A DNA stretch of 64,000 nt, taken from the NCBI GenBank assembly GCA_019137255.1, contig WPDH01000151.1, positions 1 to 64,000 of the forward strand. The letters run 5' to 3'. Below, one piece after another: positions 54,060-64,000 of the stretch. A program made the position numbers and the translations under genes. Positions within the stretch are counted from its first letter, which is position 1; each line of letters starts with the position of its first letter. The DNA comes from Corinectria fuckeliana. Lineage: Eukaryota; Ascomycota; Sordariomycetes; Hypocreales; Nectriaceae. The notes under the pieces are model-generated. The model did not search any database and was not told where the DNA came from. It saw nothing but the letters and a program-made list of their open reading frames with translations.

Positions 54060-54150
54060 GGGTCTGGCCGGGGATTGAACCCGGGACCTCTCGCAAGCTG
54101 TGCTGTAGGGTGTACCCTAAGCGAGAATCATACCGCTAGACCACCAGACC
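54060..54150 (-). tRNA. tRNA-Pro (anticodon AGG) with 19-nt intron
   Basis: Read on the minus strand, acceptor arms GGTCTGG and CCAGACC pair perfectly. The anticodon stem CTCGC/GCGAG encloses TTAGGGT once a 19-nt insert (TACACCCTACAGCACAGCT) one base 3' of the anticodon is removed. That is the canonical tRNA intron position. The T arm is CCGGG-TTCAATC-CCCGG. The mature length is 72 nt including the discriminator. Confidence 0.94.
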
Positions 54151-54540
54151 AGACAAATCATCACGTGACGGTTTGTGTTGTGCTTGAAGGAAAGTCCGGA
54201 ATCTATCACTATCAAGGGAGCTGATTACAGGTAGTCAGTCTTCTTGGTGAGACATCCTCGCAACTGATTCCCAAGTTGCATTGCGTAACAATACGGCAAT
54301 ACATGATATGGAGCTATTCTGATAATAACTTCCACTTCATATGTATAACTTGACTACTGCAGTCTCAAAGATGCTTGCTACTTACTTGATTGTGGGAAGT
54401 GTCAAGGAGAAGCAGTTGCTAAGCCGACAGACAAAGCTAAGAGGACGTATCTGCGAACCATCGATCTGGCTCTTTCTTTCTGATAGCCAAGATCCGATTA
54501 GCAGAATCAGCCGCCTGTTTCCTTGTAGCAATCTCTTCAT

Positions 54541-54563
54541 CTCGGCCGGATTCGCCGGCCGAG
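54541..54563. repeat. perfect 9-bp inverted repeat (hairpin)
   Basis: CTCGGCCGG and CCGGCCGAG flank the 5-nt loop ATTCG. It is GC-rich in otherwise mixed non-coding sequence. It could be a transcript hairpin or a palindromic binding site. Confidence 0.75.
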
Positions 54564-55120
54564 TTCTTGGAGGTGACTTCGGACTTTTGGAGTCATGGTT
54601 CATGGTCTTCAACAACACGTAAGTCGCATCGTGAAGCATGTGGAAGTGCCTCTACTAAGCCAGCCTCTAGCTACCGTCCTGGTTCCAGCCAATTCAGGCC
54701 TTGGATTCAAGGTCAAGTCCATGCTTTACATCCCTCATAGATCATAGTGACACACACCCATCAGTGTGATTCGGGTTAGTAAACATGGGAATTTGTATAG
54801 GCTATGTAGGTTAAGGGCGAGTAAGCTTGGTTAGGGCCCGTTGCATTTGCTATTTCCATGCTGATGATGAGTCGCTTCACCGGATGTTTAAGAGTCGAGA
54901 GTCTGAATTCACATGGAGGCAAACAACATAGGGGAAAACAGTACTTTTATTAAGGATTGACTATCTGAGAAGATGAATTGGTACTTGTATCCCTTCTGCG
55001 TCTTATGCGCTGCCGTAGCCTACGAGAGACCAGACAGCAGGAACCCTTCCAAGGCCAGACTCTTTTGTGCGCGCCGCCTGCGCGCTTCGCTTCCTGTGGG
55101 GAAAGCAAAAACCGCCGAGC

Positions 55121-57050
55121 TTAGTAGACACGGCCCTTGCAGGTGTGGCAGCGGTGGCGGTCGCCCTCGAGGCAGACCTCGACGTGGATGGCGATGAAGT
55201 AGTCGCCGTGGCACTTGTAGTCGTCCCTGATGGCGACGGCGAAGTTCTCCAGGCCCTTCTCCTCGACCGCAAAGGTTTGGTAGGTGTGCGGGATGCAGAT
55301 GTTGGGCTGGTGGTGGCCGTCGCAGCCGCCGTCGCAGCCGACGAAGACGGCCACCTCGGTCGCCACGTACTTGTGGTGGTCCTCGATCTCGACCGCCACG
55401 ACGATGTCGGTCTCGCGGTGGCCGTTCTGCTCGAGCTCGATGTAGAACTTGCCGAACGTCTTCTCGTCGTCCTTGCTCTTGAGGCAGCCGGAAACGCCGT
55501 GCTTGAGCTCCGAGTGGCAGTACTTCAGGTAGCTCCCGCAGTTGTCGTGGCAGGTGTGGGGGTGGGTGGTGTGGGCGAGCTCAGCCAGGCTGTACGTGTG
55601 GTGGCCATCGACGCCGTAGGTAGAAACCAGCTTGCCATGGCACTCCAGCTTCTTGCCGTTGAAGTACTTGTCCCGCTCCTCATTCCTCTTCGTGGTCTTG
55701 GTCTTGGCCTTGGTCTTGGTTTCTTTCTTGCCCGCCTCCTTGTTGGCGGCCTTACCGTTGAGATGATACACGTGGTGGTTTTGACTATAGTGGTGCACGT
55801 GGTGATCGTTGTGCTTGTGGTAGGTGAAAGGATCACGAGCCTCAAGCTCAAGCGCAGCGGGGTCTCGCTTGGGGTAATAGTCGTGGTGGTCATAGTTGTG
55901 GTGGTCATGGTGACCGTGGCCGTGGCATCCCTTGTGGCACTTGTGGTGGTTGTGGTTGTTGTGGTGCTCGTGGTGGTCATGGTGGTAGTCGTGGTGGTGG
56001 TCATGGTGGTCGTGGTGGTTGTGGTGCTCGTGGTGGTCGTGGCGGTGGCATCCCTTGTCGTGGCACTTGTGGTGGTGGTCATGGTGCTTGTCGTGACATT
56101 CCTTGTGGTGACACTTGTGGTGATGATCGTGGTGGCCATAGTCGACGTACTCGCGCTCCTCGAGGTCCTTCTTGTTGTGGTACCCGTAGTGCTCCTGGTG
56201 GCCGTGGTGGCAATCCTTTCCGCGGCAGCTATCGAGGGCATTAGTTCGTGGTCCATCCAAGCTGCTGGCAGTGCGGTGAACTTACGGGTTGTGCGGCTTG
56301 TGATCCAGCTTGCAAGGCTTGCCATGGCACCTAGCAGAAGGGTCAGTCTATGATGGCGGATATGACAAGATGGGGTAGGTCAACATACTCCTTCTTGCAG
56401 TCGGGGCACTCGGTGCAGCAGTAGGTGAGGTCGAACCAGCAGACATCGGACTTGATGCCACGGCTGTAGAGCTCGTACTTCTTGTGGCCGTAGGAGATGG
56501 TGGCCTTGATCTGGATGTAGTAGATCCAGGATCCCCCGCCGTGGAGAGGGCACATCTCCTTGAAGGAGCCGCCATTGGTCAGTGAGAAGTACGGGACGTG
56601 GCACTTGACCTCCTTGCAGTCCTTCTTGGGGATGCAATGGCCGCCCTCGATAGTGTAGGCAGGCGACTGGTCGGTGGGAGGCGCCTCCTTCTGGACGTGG
56701 ACGATGACATCTTCATACTTGTAGCGGTCGATGTGGCCAAAGTCGACGACGAGACCGTCATCCTTGAAGTCGAAGTAGACCTTGCCGAGGGCATCCTTGG
56801 GGTGGCAGTGAGAGTTGCCGAGGCAAAGGTCCCAGGAGCGACCGCGATGGGAACCACCGTGATGGGAGCCATCGCCAGGGAAGCGGATGGTGTTTGGGTC
56901 AGGAACCCAGTTTCCCTTGCCGGCTTTGCCGCATCCGTCGAGGGTGTGGCATCCGCCACGCTTGCTATCGTCGAACTTGAAGTGGGACAGCGACTCGTAG
57001 GCGAGAGCCCCGAGCGCGCCTTGAACTGCGCAGAAGAGAGACGTCTTCAT
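55121..57050 (-). CDS. secreted histidine/cysteine-rich protein, possible metal binder
   Basis: Three exons, complement(55121..56228, 56286..56330, 56389..57050), give 604 aa; both introns are short GT-AG and join in frame. The start MKTSLFCAVQGALGALA is a signal peptide. Residues about 75-221 form an N-terminal Cys-containing, beta-rich domain (GKVYFDFKDDGLVVDFGHID; ends CCTECPDCKKE). Residues 222-265 carry paired Cys motifs (CHGKPC, CRGKDC). Residues 266-355 contain 45 histidines in 90 by hand count, with CHDK, HHDHH and CHKGC units. A KR site at about 356-357 could be a Kex2 cut. A Lys/Thr-rich linker precedes a C-terminal Cys domain (about 440-604; GKFYIELEQNGH, CIPHTYQTFAVE). The two end domains share spacing and may be duplicates. 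I know no named family. Binding of Zn, Cu or Ni is inferred from composition. Confidence 0.8.
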
Positions 57051-59002
57051 CTTTGCTCCTCGGAACGAGAGACGAGGTAAACGAATGTATGTTGAAGGTG
57101 ATTTGGTTTGATGAGGATAATATCGCGGTGCATCCTGGGCCTTTTGTACCCATCGTCGTCAACAACAAAGCTCCCCTGAGGTTGTCATAGAGTCGTCCAT
57201 CTCCTCAGTAAGGAGGCTGGAGAAACACTATCTTGCACGCAAGGGAGACTCAAGGTTCGGGTGCAGGATGATTGAGGGGGGAAGCTTGTCGCGAGAGGTT
57301 ATGCGGGGATGAACTTGAATTGGTCTTGGATGATGATGGAGACCAACTCAATCTAGAGCCTTGAGAGGGCGAGCAAGAAGTCGTCTCTGCCCGCCGGGGA
57401 TAGCAGTTAAAGCCAGGTTTTGATGCAAGATGGCAAGAGGAAATCCGCAATTGCGGCTGGCCACCTCTGAAGAAGCTGAATAGTGAGTGTATGGGTAGCA
57501 TAGGATGTTGGGAAGCGGAGGTGGAAACAAGTTCCCCAGTAGACTCAAGCACCATCGTTGATCTGACAAGTCTCGAGAACTATCATGAAAATCCCACGGC
57601 TATGCGCGGGACCTGAAGCTTCCCGGGGCCGAAATTAATCTCGCTGTTGCAGATGAAGCACGGGGATTGGGGACGTCTATCGCGAATGGCATTGCCAAAC
57701 ACTATCAAGAGTCGTCGAGAGCGGGGGGGTTGGCCGGCCTCCCATTTCCAATGCTTCTGCAAGTGACTGAGTTTCCATCTTCGAAAGAAACACAACTGCC
57801 GTTCCGGCTGCGGAGGAGGAAGGTTAAGGTCGGATGCGCAAGGCGGGAGTTTGGCAACAAGGACGCGTCGGGAATGAGTGCATCGCGATGGTGCGGCGGC
57901 ACGGCAACGAGGGAGCGGGCGCAAAGCCTAGACCGAGCCGGAGGTTGGGGGTCGGGCCGTCTGGGAGACATGCTTCAGGTGACACGAGGCGAATGAGCTG
58001 TCTGTGACAACTGACTGACGTGAGCGAGCACAGGTTGGCAGGATTGCTTGTGTCGTACGAAGTACAGTGGTGGGCGAGCCCCTCGTCCGACTTAGATGAC
58101 GGCTCGGACGGTGTAACCAACATCCGGGCCGATGGGACAAACGCCAAGATGATGGCAGATGTTCCGGTGCGGATGATTTCTGGTGCCGTGTTTCGCTGGA
58201 CTCTACACTCGGTCTTCTGTTGAAGCTGGACGCTGTCGATGTAAGGTGCAAATAACAATGGGGTGGGCAGTGCTGGCAGCAGTCGTGTTTGGGGGAGTGA
58301 GTGCACTTACAGTAAGGCAATCAGCTCGTAAGGGTCGTCCTGCAAGAACCCCTACAGTAAATACCCTGGGCCAACAAACAACCAGCGGGACCTGAAATCC
58401 AATAAAGAACGCGGGAGCATGCTGTTTGTATTGATTCAGATTCCGAATATGCTTGCTATCCTCTGACCCGAGATGGCCGCTAGGGGCACCGCAGGTTGAT
58501 GATGCCGGCCGGCTGAAGTTCTAAAAGGACTCAGCTGCAAAGCAGAACCACGATTAGTGAAGATGACTAGGTTGATGCAGATAACGATAAAGACGAAGAC
58601 AGCGGAGTGGAATGTAGAAGGCGTCACCGTCGTGCGTGGCGACTCGGCTACTTGTTTCGTCTTCGCCGTCCCGTGTTTGCCATGGACACGTCGAGGTGCG
58701 GGACGAGGCCACAGGGGTCGGATGATGGGGAGGCGTGTTCGGCCTCACTGAATCACGGCCAAATAACACAGGGCTTCTTTCATTATTGCTCTTCAGAATA
58801 GAAAGGAGAAGCCGAGCACAGCTGCCTGCAACTTGCGTCACACGTTCAGTGATTCACTGTAGTTGTTGTGCTGACTGCTCCTCGGCTCCCTGCCTAACCA
58901 CTTTACACAAGTTCACATTCTTCTGTGCCTTCTTCTCCCTAAGCCAAACCCCCAAACCCCCAAATCAACTTCTTCACATCTCACCCATATCATCCTGCGT
59001 GA
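57051..59002. other. divergent promoter region, His-rich gene / flavin monooxygenase
   Basis: No gene is supported in almost 2 kb. Open frames at 57600-58300 overlap on both strands and are compositional. The 120 nt before 59003 are C/T-rich leader with a CCCCCAAACCCCCAAA run near 58945. Confidence 0.55.
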
Positions 59003-61129
59003 ATGTCGGGCCTCGGAGACGCCATGAAGGTCGCAGTCATTGGCGGAGGTCCCGCCGGCCTGGCAACTCTCAAGTTCCTCGCCGAAGCTCACAAATACTT
59101 CCCCATCCCGCCAATCGACGTCCGTCTCTTTGAGGCAGAGTCCGAGATTGGGGGCACCTTTGTCTACCGCACATACGAAGACGCCGAGGCAAGTGGGCTG
59201 TCCGAAGGCTTCTGCGTGAGCATTCCGGTTCCTGCTAACACGGCGCGACAGCTTGTCTCTTCCAAGTATCTCACGGCCTTCTCCGACTTTCGTCTTCCGG
59301 GAGAGGCTGCCGATTTCGTGACTCCTCAGGTCTATGTCCAGTACCTCAGAGACTACGCCACGACCTTCAACCTCTGGCCTCGGATCGAATGCCAGACCAA
59401 GGTCGGGAACGTCCGCCGCGGGCCAGATGGGCGCGGACACATTGTGACCGTTACAAAGGAAGACGGGGAATCTATATGGAGCTGCGATGCGGTTGCTGTC
59501 TGTTCTGGGATCAACATCACTCCAGCCATCCCAGCCATTCCCGGGATAGAGCGAATCGCAACAGTCCTTCACTCTTCGCAGATCAAGGACCGCACCCAGT
59601 TTGGGAATGGCACCAACGTTGTCATAATGGGGGCTGGAGAAACTGGCATGGACCTCGCCCACCTTGCCGTCACGTCTCCCACGAAGTCGGTTACTCTCTG
59701 CCACCGAGATGGCTTCTTTTGCGCACCCAAAGTGAGTCAAGTCAACCCGGCACTCTTCTCACGTGCTCGTGCTCACTTTGCAGATAATCCCAATCCCCAA
59801 GGTTATGGGTCGCTTGAGAAAAGATACGTCTGTCCCCAACAAGCCCGTCGATGCCTCCGTGGCTAGCTTGTTCGACACCGCTTACGTCCATCCCGCCCTG
59901 CAGCGCAGCCAGCTTCTATGGACTTACTATGACCGATGGATCAAGAACATGCACTGGCTGATCTCGGGCACCGAAGAGGGCCCTGATCAGTGGGTTGGTC
60001 AGATGAGCCAGGGGCGAAGATACACGGACTCCAGTATGTATTGATTCTAGCTGATTTGACACGAGATCCTGACCATCTTAGTTCTTCTGTGCAAGTCCGA
60101 TCGAGCGCTTCCCTACATGAATGTTGGTCATCGCCCCAAGACCTGGTCCAACCGCCTTCGAGCCTGGTTTATGAACGTCCCAATCAAAGAAACTGGTGGG
60201 AGGAAGATCGACGTTCATATTTGGCCTGAGGGTATTGATGAACAAGGCTACATGAACTTCCCCAAAAGAACCTGCACCGAAAAGCAAACCCTTACAGAAA
60301 GCCGGATCAAACCCGACGTTGTTGTCTTCGCAACTGGCTATAAACGAGCCTTTCCTTTCTTAGACAGCGACTATCCAAACGTTGCTCATGCCAATGTCCG
60401 AGGCGTCTACAAGCAGAGGGAAGTGACGCTGGGGTTTATTGGCTTCGTTCGACCAGCAATTGGTAAGTCGCCCATCCACCACCTTGACAGGTTCAACTAA
60501 CCGGGCTCTAGGTGCGATCCCCCCTCTCGCCGAGCTCCAAGCCCAGTTCTGGGTCCTACGTCTTATCCAGAACCAGTATCCCAATGAAGTCCCAAGGACT
60601 CTTGATGCCAACGCCTTGGCTCCGTACGATCTGGACTACGAGATCCACGCCTCCCACGGCTATGACTTCTTCAACAGCAAGCGAGCAGTGGACCACGAGA
60701 GCTATGCGTACCAGCTGGCACTGGACATGGGTGCCGCGCCGATCATCACACACGTGATGAAAAAGGGCTGGAAGGTCTTCTTCACCTGGGCAATGGGATC
60801 CAACTTCAACACCAAGTTCCGGATGGTGGGGCCCTGGAAGTGGGAGGAGGGCGCGGAAAGGATCATGCGCAATGAGCTGTTCAACGTGGTAAAGCGATCG
60901 GGTGGCTACGTCTGTGAGTGTGCAACGTGGGCGAACCAAGGGAGAAGACTGGCTGACCTTTTTTCCTTTTTTTCCTTTTATAGATCTTTTCACGTATTCT
61001 CTCGTGCCGTTCTTCATCTTCGGCACCCTCAGCATGACGTTGTACGCCTGGTTCGGATTGTGGGGTCTATTTGCACGTCCCGCACGATCCCAAAGGTCGG
61101 TGGAAAGGGAGGCGCACCGTCTCTCTTAG
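59003..61129 (+). CDS. flavin-containing (FMO-type) monooxygenase
   Basis: Six exons (59003..59188, 59252..59731, 59784..60033, 60082..60462, 60512..60913, 60984..61129) give 614 aa. The FAD-binding VIGGGPAGLATL has glycines 14-16 and 19. RTYEDAELVSSKYLTAFSDF reads correctly only after removing the first intron, which has a GC donor. An NADPH site MGAGETG lies at 188-194 and ATGY at 389-392. The C terminus has a hydrophobic segment at about 568-595 (LVPFFIFGTLSMTLYAWFGL), suggesting a membrane anchor as in microsomal FMOs. It resembles dimethylaniline-monooxygenase-like fungal proteins that oxygenate N or S atoms; the substrate is unknown. The first intron (63 nt) contains no stop and is in frame, so annotation pipelines may retain it. 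Initiation at ATG 59024 (MKVAVIGGG) is possible. Confidence 0.88.
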
Positions 61130-61550
61130 AACAGGATCAACATTTGCCGGGACAGCATAGTCATGATAATTCGGGAGGGAGACTATCCGATAGGTCTTAT
61201 TTAGTGCTCTTTTAGGCGGACCTGTGTAGTAGTGAACTAGATGGCGCTTTTGCCGGACTGGCTGTTATCGGCGTATGCCTAGGTTGAGATCCGAAGTTAC
61301 TGTAGACTATCTGTTACGAAGTCCGGTTTGTACTCAGGAAAAGAAAGAATACGATAGCAATTATGTCAAGATGGACCATTGGAAGAGAAGCCAAGGTGTA
61401 GATAAATAAGTCCCTGGTACCTTGATTGGTCACCACGGTGAACGGTGAATGTGGGGAACAATGGCGGGGCTCACCGAGGTGAGACGCCTCTTTAGTTTTT
61501 TCCATCTTGGCTGGATCGCAAACGCAGATTCACCCAACAACCAGCCCGAA
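61130..61550. other. intergenic, FMO to TRM6
   Basis: This holds the 3' flank of the monooxygenase gene and the promoter of TRM6. No gene or distinct motif is seen. Confidence 0.5.
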
Positions 61551-63332
61551 ATGTCTCGAGAAGCGGTCCAGCCCAATCAATGGGTGGCCTTGCGGCTTCC
61601 CAACGAGACCATGCGCATCTTGCAGGTGGTGCCCAACACGTAAGTCGCCCACTTCCCATGCGCCGGCAGCCTCTGAACCAATCCGCGATTCAGGACCATT
61701 TCGCTGGGCAAGTATGGCTCGTTCCCGACCAACCTCATCCTCGACCGCCCGTTCCACCTCACCTACGAGGTCCAGGATAAGCGAGAGGGCGAGACCTTCT
61801 CCCGGCTCCGCGTCGTCTCCGCCCGGGAGCTCAACGCCGACATCTTGGCCGACACCACCACGGACGCCCCCGAGGGAGGAGAAGACGTCATCGTCCCGGC
61901 CGACGGGGAGGAGCTCGCGCTCGTGGACGAGAGCGGCCGGGTCCTGGTCCGGTCCAACCGCGAGATCATCGACGACACCGCGCGCCAGACCCTGGCCACC
62001 GAGGAGATCGAGGAGCTCAAGCGCAAGGGCGCCTCGGCCGGCAAGGAGCTGATCGCGAAGCTGCTGCTCTCGCACACGGCCATCGACCAGAAGACGGCGT
62101 ACTCGCTCGCCAAGTACAAGCTGCTGAAGACGAAGAAGTACATCCGCCGCTTCGCCGTCCTGCCGCTGGACGTGCCCCAGCTCGGGCAGTGGCTGCTCGA
62201 GGAGCGCGATTCCGCCAAGATCATGGAGATGAGGCCGGAGCTGATGGCGCTGGCAGGGTGCTGGGCCGATGTCCACTTCGGCGGCGTACCCTGTGCCGAG
62301 GCCGATGGGTCGCAGGGAGGGCGGTGGTTGGTGGTGGATGACACCGGCGGCCTCTTGGTTGCTGCCATGGCGGAGAGGATGGACATCCTTCATCGAAAGC
62401 CAGAGGAGGAGGTCGAGGAGACGTCGGGACCGGCCCCGACAGAGCCAAGCACCGCAGCGAAGGCAGAATCGCGAGAAGGGCAGCCACAAGATGCTTCCGA
62501 AACGCCGGACGCTCCCCCGCTACAGACGCAACATAAGAAGAAGCATCCGCGAAAAAGCGACTTCGACGTCCGCTACGTTTCAAAAAACACCATGACCCTC
62601 ATCCACAGCAACTCGCAGCCGAACCTCGTCCTCCTCAAGTACTTTGACTACGACGACACCAACCCTAACCAACCTTACCCCTACCATCCGCTCGCCACTA
62701 ACCTCATGCCCATCTCATGGCTCCAGCTCCTCGCGCCCGAAGAGGACGAAGCCTACGTCAACAACCCCCCAGAGGCGACGCCCGAGGAACTTGCCTCGTG
62801 GAAGACGAATCGTCGCGGCAACTACCACCGCAAGCGACGGAGATGGGCGCGGATTCGCCATGTGGTGGACACGACTCGCGCGGGCGGTTTCTCCGGCCTC
62901 GCCGTCGCCAGCACGATGGACCCCGTCTCCATCATGAAGACCACCATTCCGCTCCTCGCGGGCGGCGCCCCGGTCGCCATCTACTCGCCGACAATCGAGC
63001 CCCTGACGCAGCTGGCCGACTGCTTCAGCGTGGCCCGACGCGCTGCGTGGGTGACGAACGAGTCGCCCGAGATCGAAGGCAAGACGGCCGAGGAGCTCGA
63101 GCGGTGGGAGGGTACGCCCGAGTTCCCCCTCAACCCGACGCTGCTTCTCGGCGTCTCTATCCAGAGTAGCCGCGCAAGGCGATGGCAAGTGCTCCCGGGG
63201 CGGACACACCCGATCATGATGGGTCGGGGCGGCGCGGATGGGTTCCTGCTCACGGGGTGGCGGGCGGTTCCAGTAGAGGGCAAGATTGAAGCGAGGGGCA
63301 AGTTTAAGAGGAGAAAGATGGAGACTTCTTAG
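61551..63332 (+). CDS. TRM6: tRNA (adenine58-N1)-methyltransferase non-catalytic subunit Trm6
   Basis: Two exons (61551..61639, 61694..63332) give 575 aa. The ATG gives MSREAVQPNQWVALRLPNET, and the 54-nt intron falls within VPNT|TISLGKYGSFPTNL, a standard Trm6/Gcd10 N terminus. Family landmarks follow: NREIIDDTARQTLATEEIEE, LLLSHTAIDQKTAYSLAKYK, KKYIRRFAVLPLD and NTMTLIHSNSQPNLVLLKYF. Trm6 binds tRNA and pairs with catalytic Trm61 to make m1A58, including on initiator tRNA-Met, in the nucleus. No complete SAM motif is seen, as expected of the non-catalytic partner. The region around residues 270-325 is low complexity (Glu/Pro/Thr, then HKKKHPRK, a possible nuclear signal). Confidence 0.94.
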
Positions 63333-63592
63333 GGATGGCAGTTGTTTTCAAACGTAATGGCTAGGAGTGTCTTGGAGAATGACCCTCTTGGACGTGTGCA
63401 CAGTAAGTCAGGACAGCACACCATGATACCCCTGGATAGACTAGGACCAGCGCCAACTCCGTTCTCAGAAGACTGGAAAGATGACAAGAAAGCAACGTGA
63501 ACCTTGATATGAAGATGAATGTTTGTGTTTTGTGCCGGCTCTTCGCGTTTCGCATCATGGGCAGTCTTCTAGCAACGCCACCGTCTCATCGT

Positions 63593-64000
63593 CTACAGCG
63601 ATTTGCCCATGAACTTTCTCTTGGTGAAGCTCAGCCACCACTTGCTGGGTTTGGACTCGCTCTCCTCATATACCCTGGCTAGTAACCGCACGGCAAGCTC
63701 CTGTCGGACCTGCGATAGATACTGCTTGAGCTGCTCGGCTTCTTGCCTGTCCCGAGGGGGCTCGTACATCTATTGCAGCATGTCAGCAACCTGGGTTCTG
63801 ACCCTACCATTACCGTAACTGAAGGGAAGGCAAGCAAACGCACCTGGTTGAGAGGCCAGCCGGGGTCGCCGGGGATGGAAAAGTTGAGGTCGAGGGCCAG
63901 GTTCATGACGTCCTTCTGGGCGTCGCGGGCGGTAGCTTGGGGCCGGATCTTGGTCAAGCAGTCGCTGACGAACCAGATGCCATAGACGAGGAGGCGATCG
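63593..64000 (-). CDS. ARC18: Arp2/3 complex subunit 3 (ARPC3/Arc18), 3' part, runs off the window
   Basis: Two exons are visible, complement(63593..63769, 63844..>64000); the start lies beyond 64000. The visible C-terminal 111 residues read from DRLLVYGIWFVSDCLTKIRP to KWWLSFTKRKFMGKSL. The signature ALDLNFSIPGDPGWPLNQ, then KPSKWWLSF and KRKFMGKSL, matches ARPC3 (p21), a non-ATPase structural subunit of the actin-nucleating complex at actin patches and endocytic sites. The 74-nt intron is GT-AG and phase 0. The stop is at 63593-63595. It is convergent with TRM6, whose stop is 260 nt away. Confidence 0.94.

Larger units (their letters stand above)
53588..55120. other. gap containing tRNA-Pro; otherwise no gene
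   Basis: It lies between the secreted protein gene (plus) and the His-rich gene (minus), so both 3' ends point inward. It carries the tRNA-Pro gene and a 9-bp hairpin near 54550. No further gene is seen. Confidence 0.6.

Noticed and set aside
55067..56353. 428-codon plus-strand Val-rich frame
   Set aside because: It is the complement of His codons (CAC/CAT read as GTG/ATG) of the His-rich gene, which has a signal peptide and proper introns.

Overview
The window is nuclear DNA of a filamentous ascomycete, most likely a Sordariomycete (Hypocreales or a near relative). Genes are monocistronic, carry short 50-120 nt introns with CTRAC-type branch sites, lie on both strands and are separated by kilobase gaps. 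The left end is an AT-saturated block like those left by repeat-induced point mutation (RIP). Protein families fit: RPT6, VPS11, TRM6, MLH3, a SOK1/TCP11 protein, a VNX1-type exchanger, a LaeA-like methyltransferase and a PL1 pectin lyase. Class and order are inferred from family resemblance; no species is claimed. Exon borders were placed by hand from splice signals, reading frame and family conservation.

Layout. 1-1.2 kb: RIP-like island. 2.2-3.9 kb: remnant of an eroded gene. 4.0-5.6 kb (-): FucP-type sugar transporter. 5.6-9.8 kb: gene-poor, with tRNA-Asp(GTC). 9.8-10.9 kb (+): secreted LicD-domain protein. 11.5-14.3 kb (-): MLH3. 15.2-16.4 kb (+): Ser-rich fungal protein. 16.9-20.2 kb (+): VPS11. 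20.5-21.5 kb (+): NMN adenylyltransferase-like. 22.3-22.9 kb: TATA-box, possibly spliced short transcript. 23.1-24.7 kb (-): LaeA-like methyltransferase. 25.1-26.6 kb (-): F-box/ankyrin-like protein. 28.4-29.6 kb (+): pectin lyase. 30.1-33.6 kb (-): VNX1-like exchanger. 35.0-36.2 kb (+): RPT6. 36.2-43.7 kb: the longest gap, no gene supported. 43.7-46.6 kb (+): rhodanese-tyrosine phosphatase. 48.9-52.0 kb (+): SOK1/TCP11. 52.6-53.6 kb (+): small secreted Cys protein. 54.1 kb (-): intron-containing tRNA-Pro(AGG). 55.1-57.1 kb (-): large secreted His/Cys-rich protein. 59.0-61.1 kb (+): flavin monooxygenase. 61.6-63.3 kb (+): TRM6. 63.6-64.0 kb (-): 3' part of the Arp2/3 subunit ARPC3.

Most genes are unrelated housekeeping functions: proteasome, vacuolar tethering, tRNA m1A58, mismatch repair, NAD synthesis, actin. 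I see no biosynthetic cluster or operon-like unit. The accessory part is the secreted set: LicD protein, pectin lyase, small Cys protein and His-rich protein. The most unusual object is the His-rich protein (about half histidine over 90 residues, flanked by two domains that may be duplicates). Other points of note are an MLH3 lacking the usual ATPase glutamate, two GC-AG introns, a 13-nt exon inside a methyltransferase SAM motif, and the possible short transcript near 22.4 kb.
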